Part shown: piece after piece, positions 5,584 to 5,984 of the stretch
Layout of the letters: the number at the start of each line of letters is the position of its first letter
Position numbering within the stretch: the stretch's first letter is position 1
Assembly (NCBI GenBank): GCA_005879655.1
Contig: VBJK01000470.1
Span: 1,721 to 7,704 of the forward strand
Origin: Chloroflexota bacterium
Lineage (GTDB): Bacteria; Chloroflexota; Ktedonobacteria; Ktedonobacterales; Ktedonobacteraceae
DNA: 5,984 nt
Reading direction: 5' to 3'
Notes under the pieces: model-generated
Seen by the model: the letters and a program-made list of their open reading frames with translations, nothing else
Databases searched by the model: none
What the model was told of the DNA's origin: nothing
Program-made: the position numbers and the translations under genes

Positions 5584-5984
5584 ATGCGGGATCGCGTTGG
5601 ACAACAACTCGGTAACTACCGGCTTCTTCGTCTGATTGGACGAGGTGCTACAGCAGAAGTCTACCTCGGTGAGCACATCTTTCTGAAACGGCGTGCCGCG
5701 CTCAAAGTCATGTACAACATGCTCGCAGATGAAGAAGTGAATCCGTTCCTCTTGGAAGCTTGCACACTCGCTCGCTTGACTCATCCAAATATTGTGAGTG
5801 TCCACGAATTTGACGTGGAAGAAGGCACGCCCTTCCTTGTCATCGATTATGCTCCACGCGGGACATTACGCAGCCTTCACCCAACCGGCTCTTGTCTGTC
5901 TCTTGCTACCACCGTCTCCTACGTTAAGCAAATTGCCGCAGCTCTACAGTACGCTCATAATCATCAGGTGATTCACCGCGATAT
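5584..5984 (+). CDS. Serine/threonine protein kinase, N-terminal part (3' partial)
   Basis: The first 133 codons of a Hanks-type protein kinase are present, and the frame is open to the window edge. Visible elements are the glycine-rich loop 'GRGATAEVYLG' (19-29), the ATP-anchoring lysine in 'ALKV' (K41), the helix-C glutamate in 'FLLEA' (E58), the hinge region 'FLVIDYAPRGTL' (84-95) and the catalytic-loop start 'VIHRD' (129-133, with D133 the proton acceptor). All key residues seen so far are intact, so an active enzyme is expected. The third glycine of the loop is Ala24, a common substitution. The start is ATG 5584, with AGGAG at 5573-5577. The N terminus matches the pattern of the large kinase families of Ktedonobacteria, many of which carry C-terminal sensor or repeat domains; that part is outside the window. 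It is transcribed divergently from lanM, so a regulatory link is possible but not shown. Confidence 0.93.
   Translation, partial: MRDRVGQQLGNYRLLRLIGRGATAEVYLGEHIFLKRRAALKVMYNMLADEEVNPFLLEACTLARLTHPNIVSVHEFDVEEGTPFLVIDYAPRGTLRSLHPTGSCLSLATTVSYVKQIAAALQYAHNHQVIHRD

Noticed and set aside
5530..5805. 91-codon minus-strand frame over the kinase start
   Set aside because: It is antisense to the conserved kinase N-lobe and has no supporting start signal or family pattern.
1..5984. tRNA, rRNA, CRISPR array or complete insertion sequence
   Set aside because: I saw no cloverleaf-like sequence, no regularly spaced direct repeats and no transposase frame. The inverted repeats found have no associated recombinase.

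Overview
The window most resembles a Ktedonobacteria-type Chloroflexota chromosome. The best clue is the partial kinase at the right edge: its start (MRDRVGQQLGNYRLLR...), glycine loop and 'GTPFLVIDYAPRGTLR' segment follow the pattern I recall for the very numerous Ser/Thr kinases of that class. This assignment is from memory of family patterns, not from a search.

Left (1-1048, + strand): the last 64 codons of a CobN-like cobaltochelatase large subunit, overlapping by 4 bases (ATGA) a class I SAM-dependent methyltransferase. This is the tail of an operon of moderate GC content.

Middle (1049-5435): a compact class II lanthipeptide locus. A candidate extended -10 promoter precedes a 112-residue precursor with an NHLP-type (nitrile-hydratase-like) leader and a C-terminal core carrying four Cys and several Ser/Thr. 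Facing it on the minus strand is a full-length LanM synthetase (about 1,099 residues): a DUF4135 dehydratase domain followed by a LanC-like cyclase domain. The cyclase has a Cys-Cys-Gly zinc motif instead of Cys-His-Gly, as in ProcM-type enzymes. The two genes converge on a hairpin-rich intergenic region that includes a perfect 24-bp inverted repeat. LanM would dehydrate core Ser/Thr and join them to Cys as (methyl)lanthionine. No transporter, leader protease or immunity gene is visible, so these must lie elsewhere or be supplied in trans.

Right (5176-5984): a divergent control region. A minus-strand promoter candidate for lanM (TTGCCA-16-TATGAT) and a plus-strand candidate for the kinase (TTTACA-17-TATATT) lie back to back. 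The lanM 5' leader contains a GC-rich element of about 122 bp bounded by 11-bp inverted repeats. The kinase leader carries overlapping hairpins and a 10-bp palindrome. The kinase gene runs off the end at its HRD motif.

The lanM gene and the 3' half of the precursor gene are visibly GC-richer than both flanks. For example, bases 2041-2100 and 1441-1500 each have 43 G/C in 60, against 28 in 60 at 541-600 and 5761-5820. This fits acquisition of the biosynthetic cassette by transfer, but is not proof.
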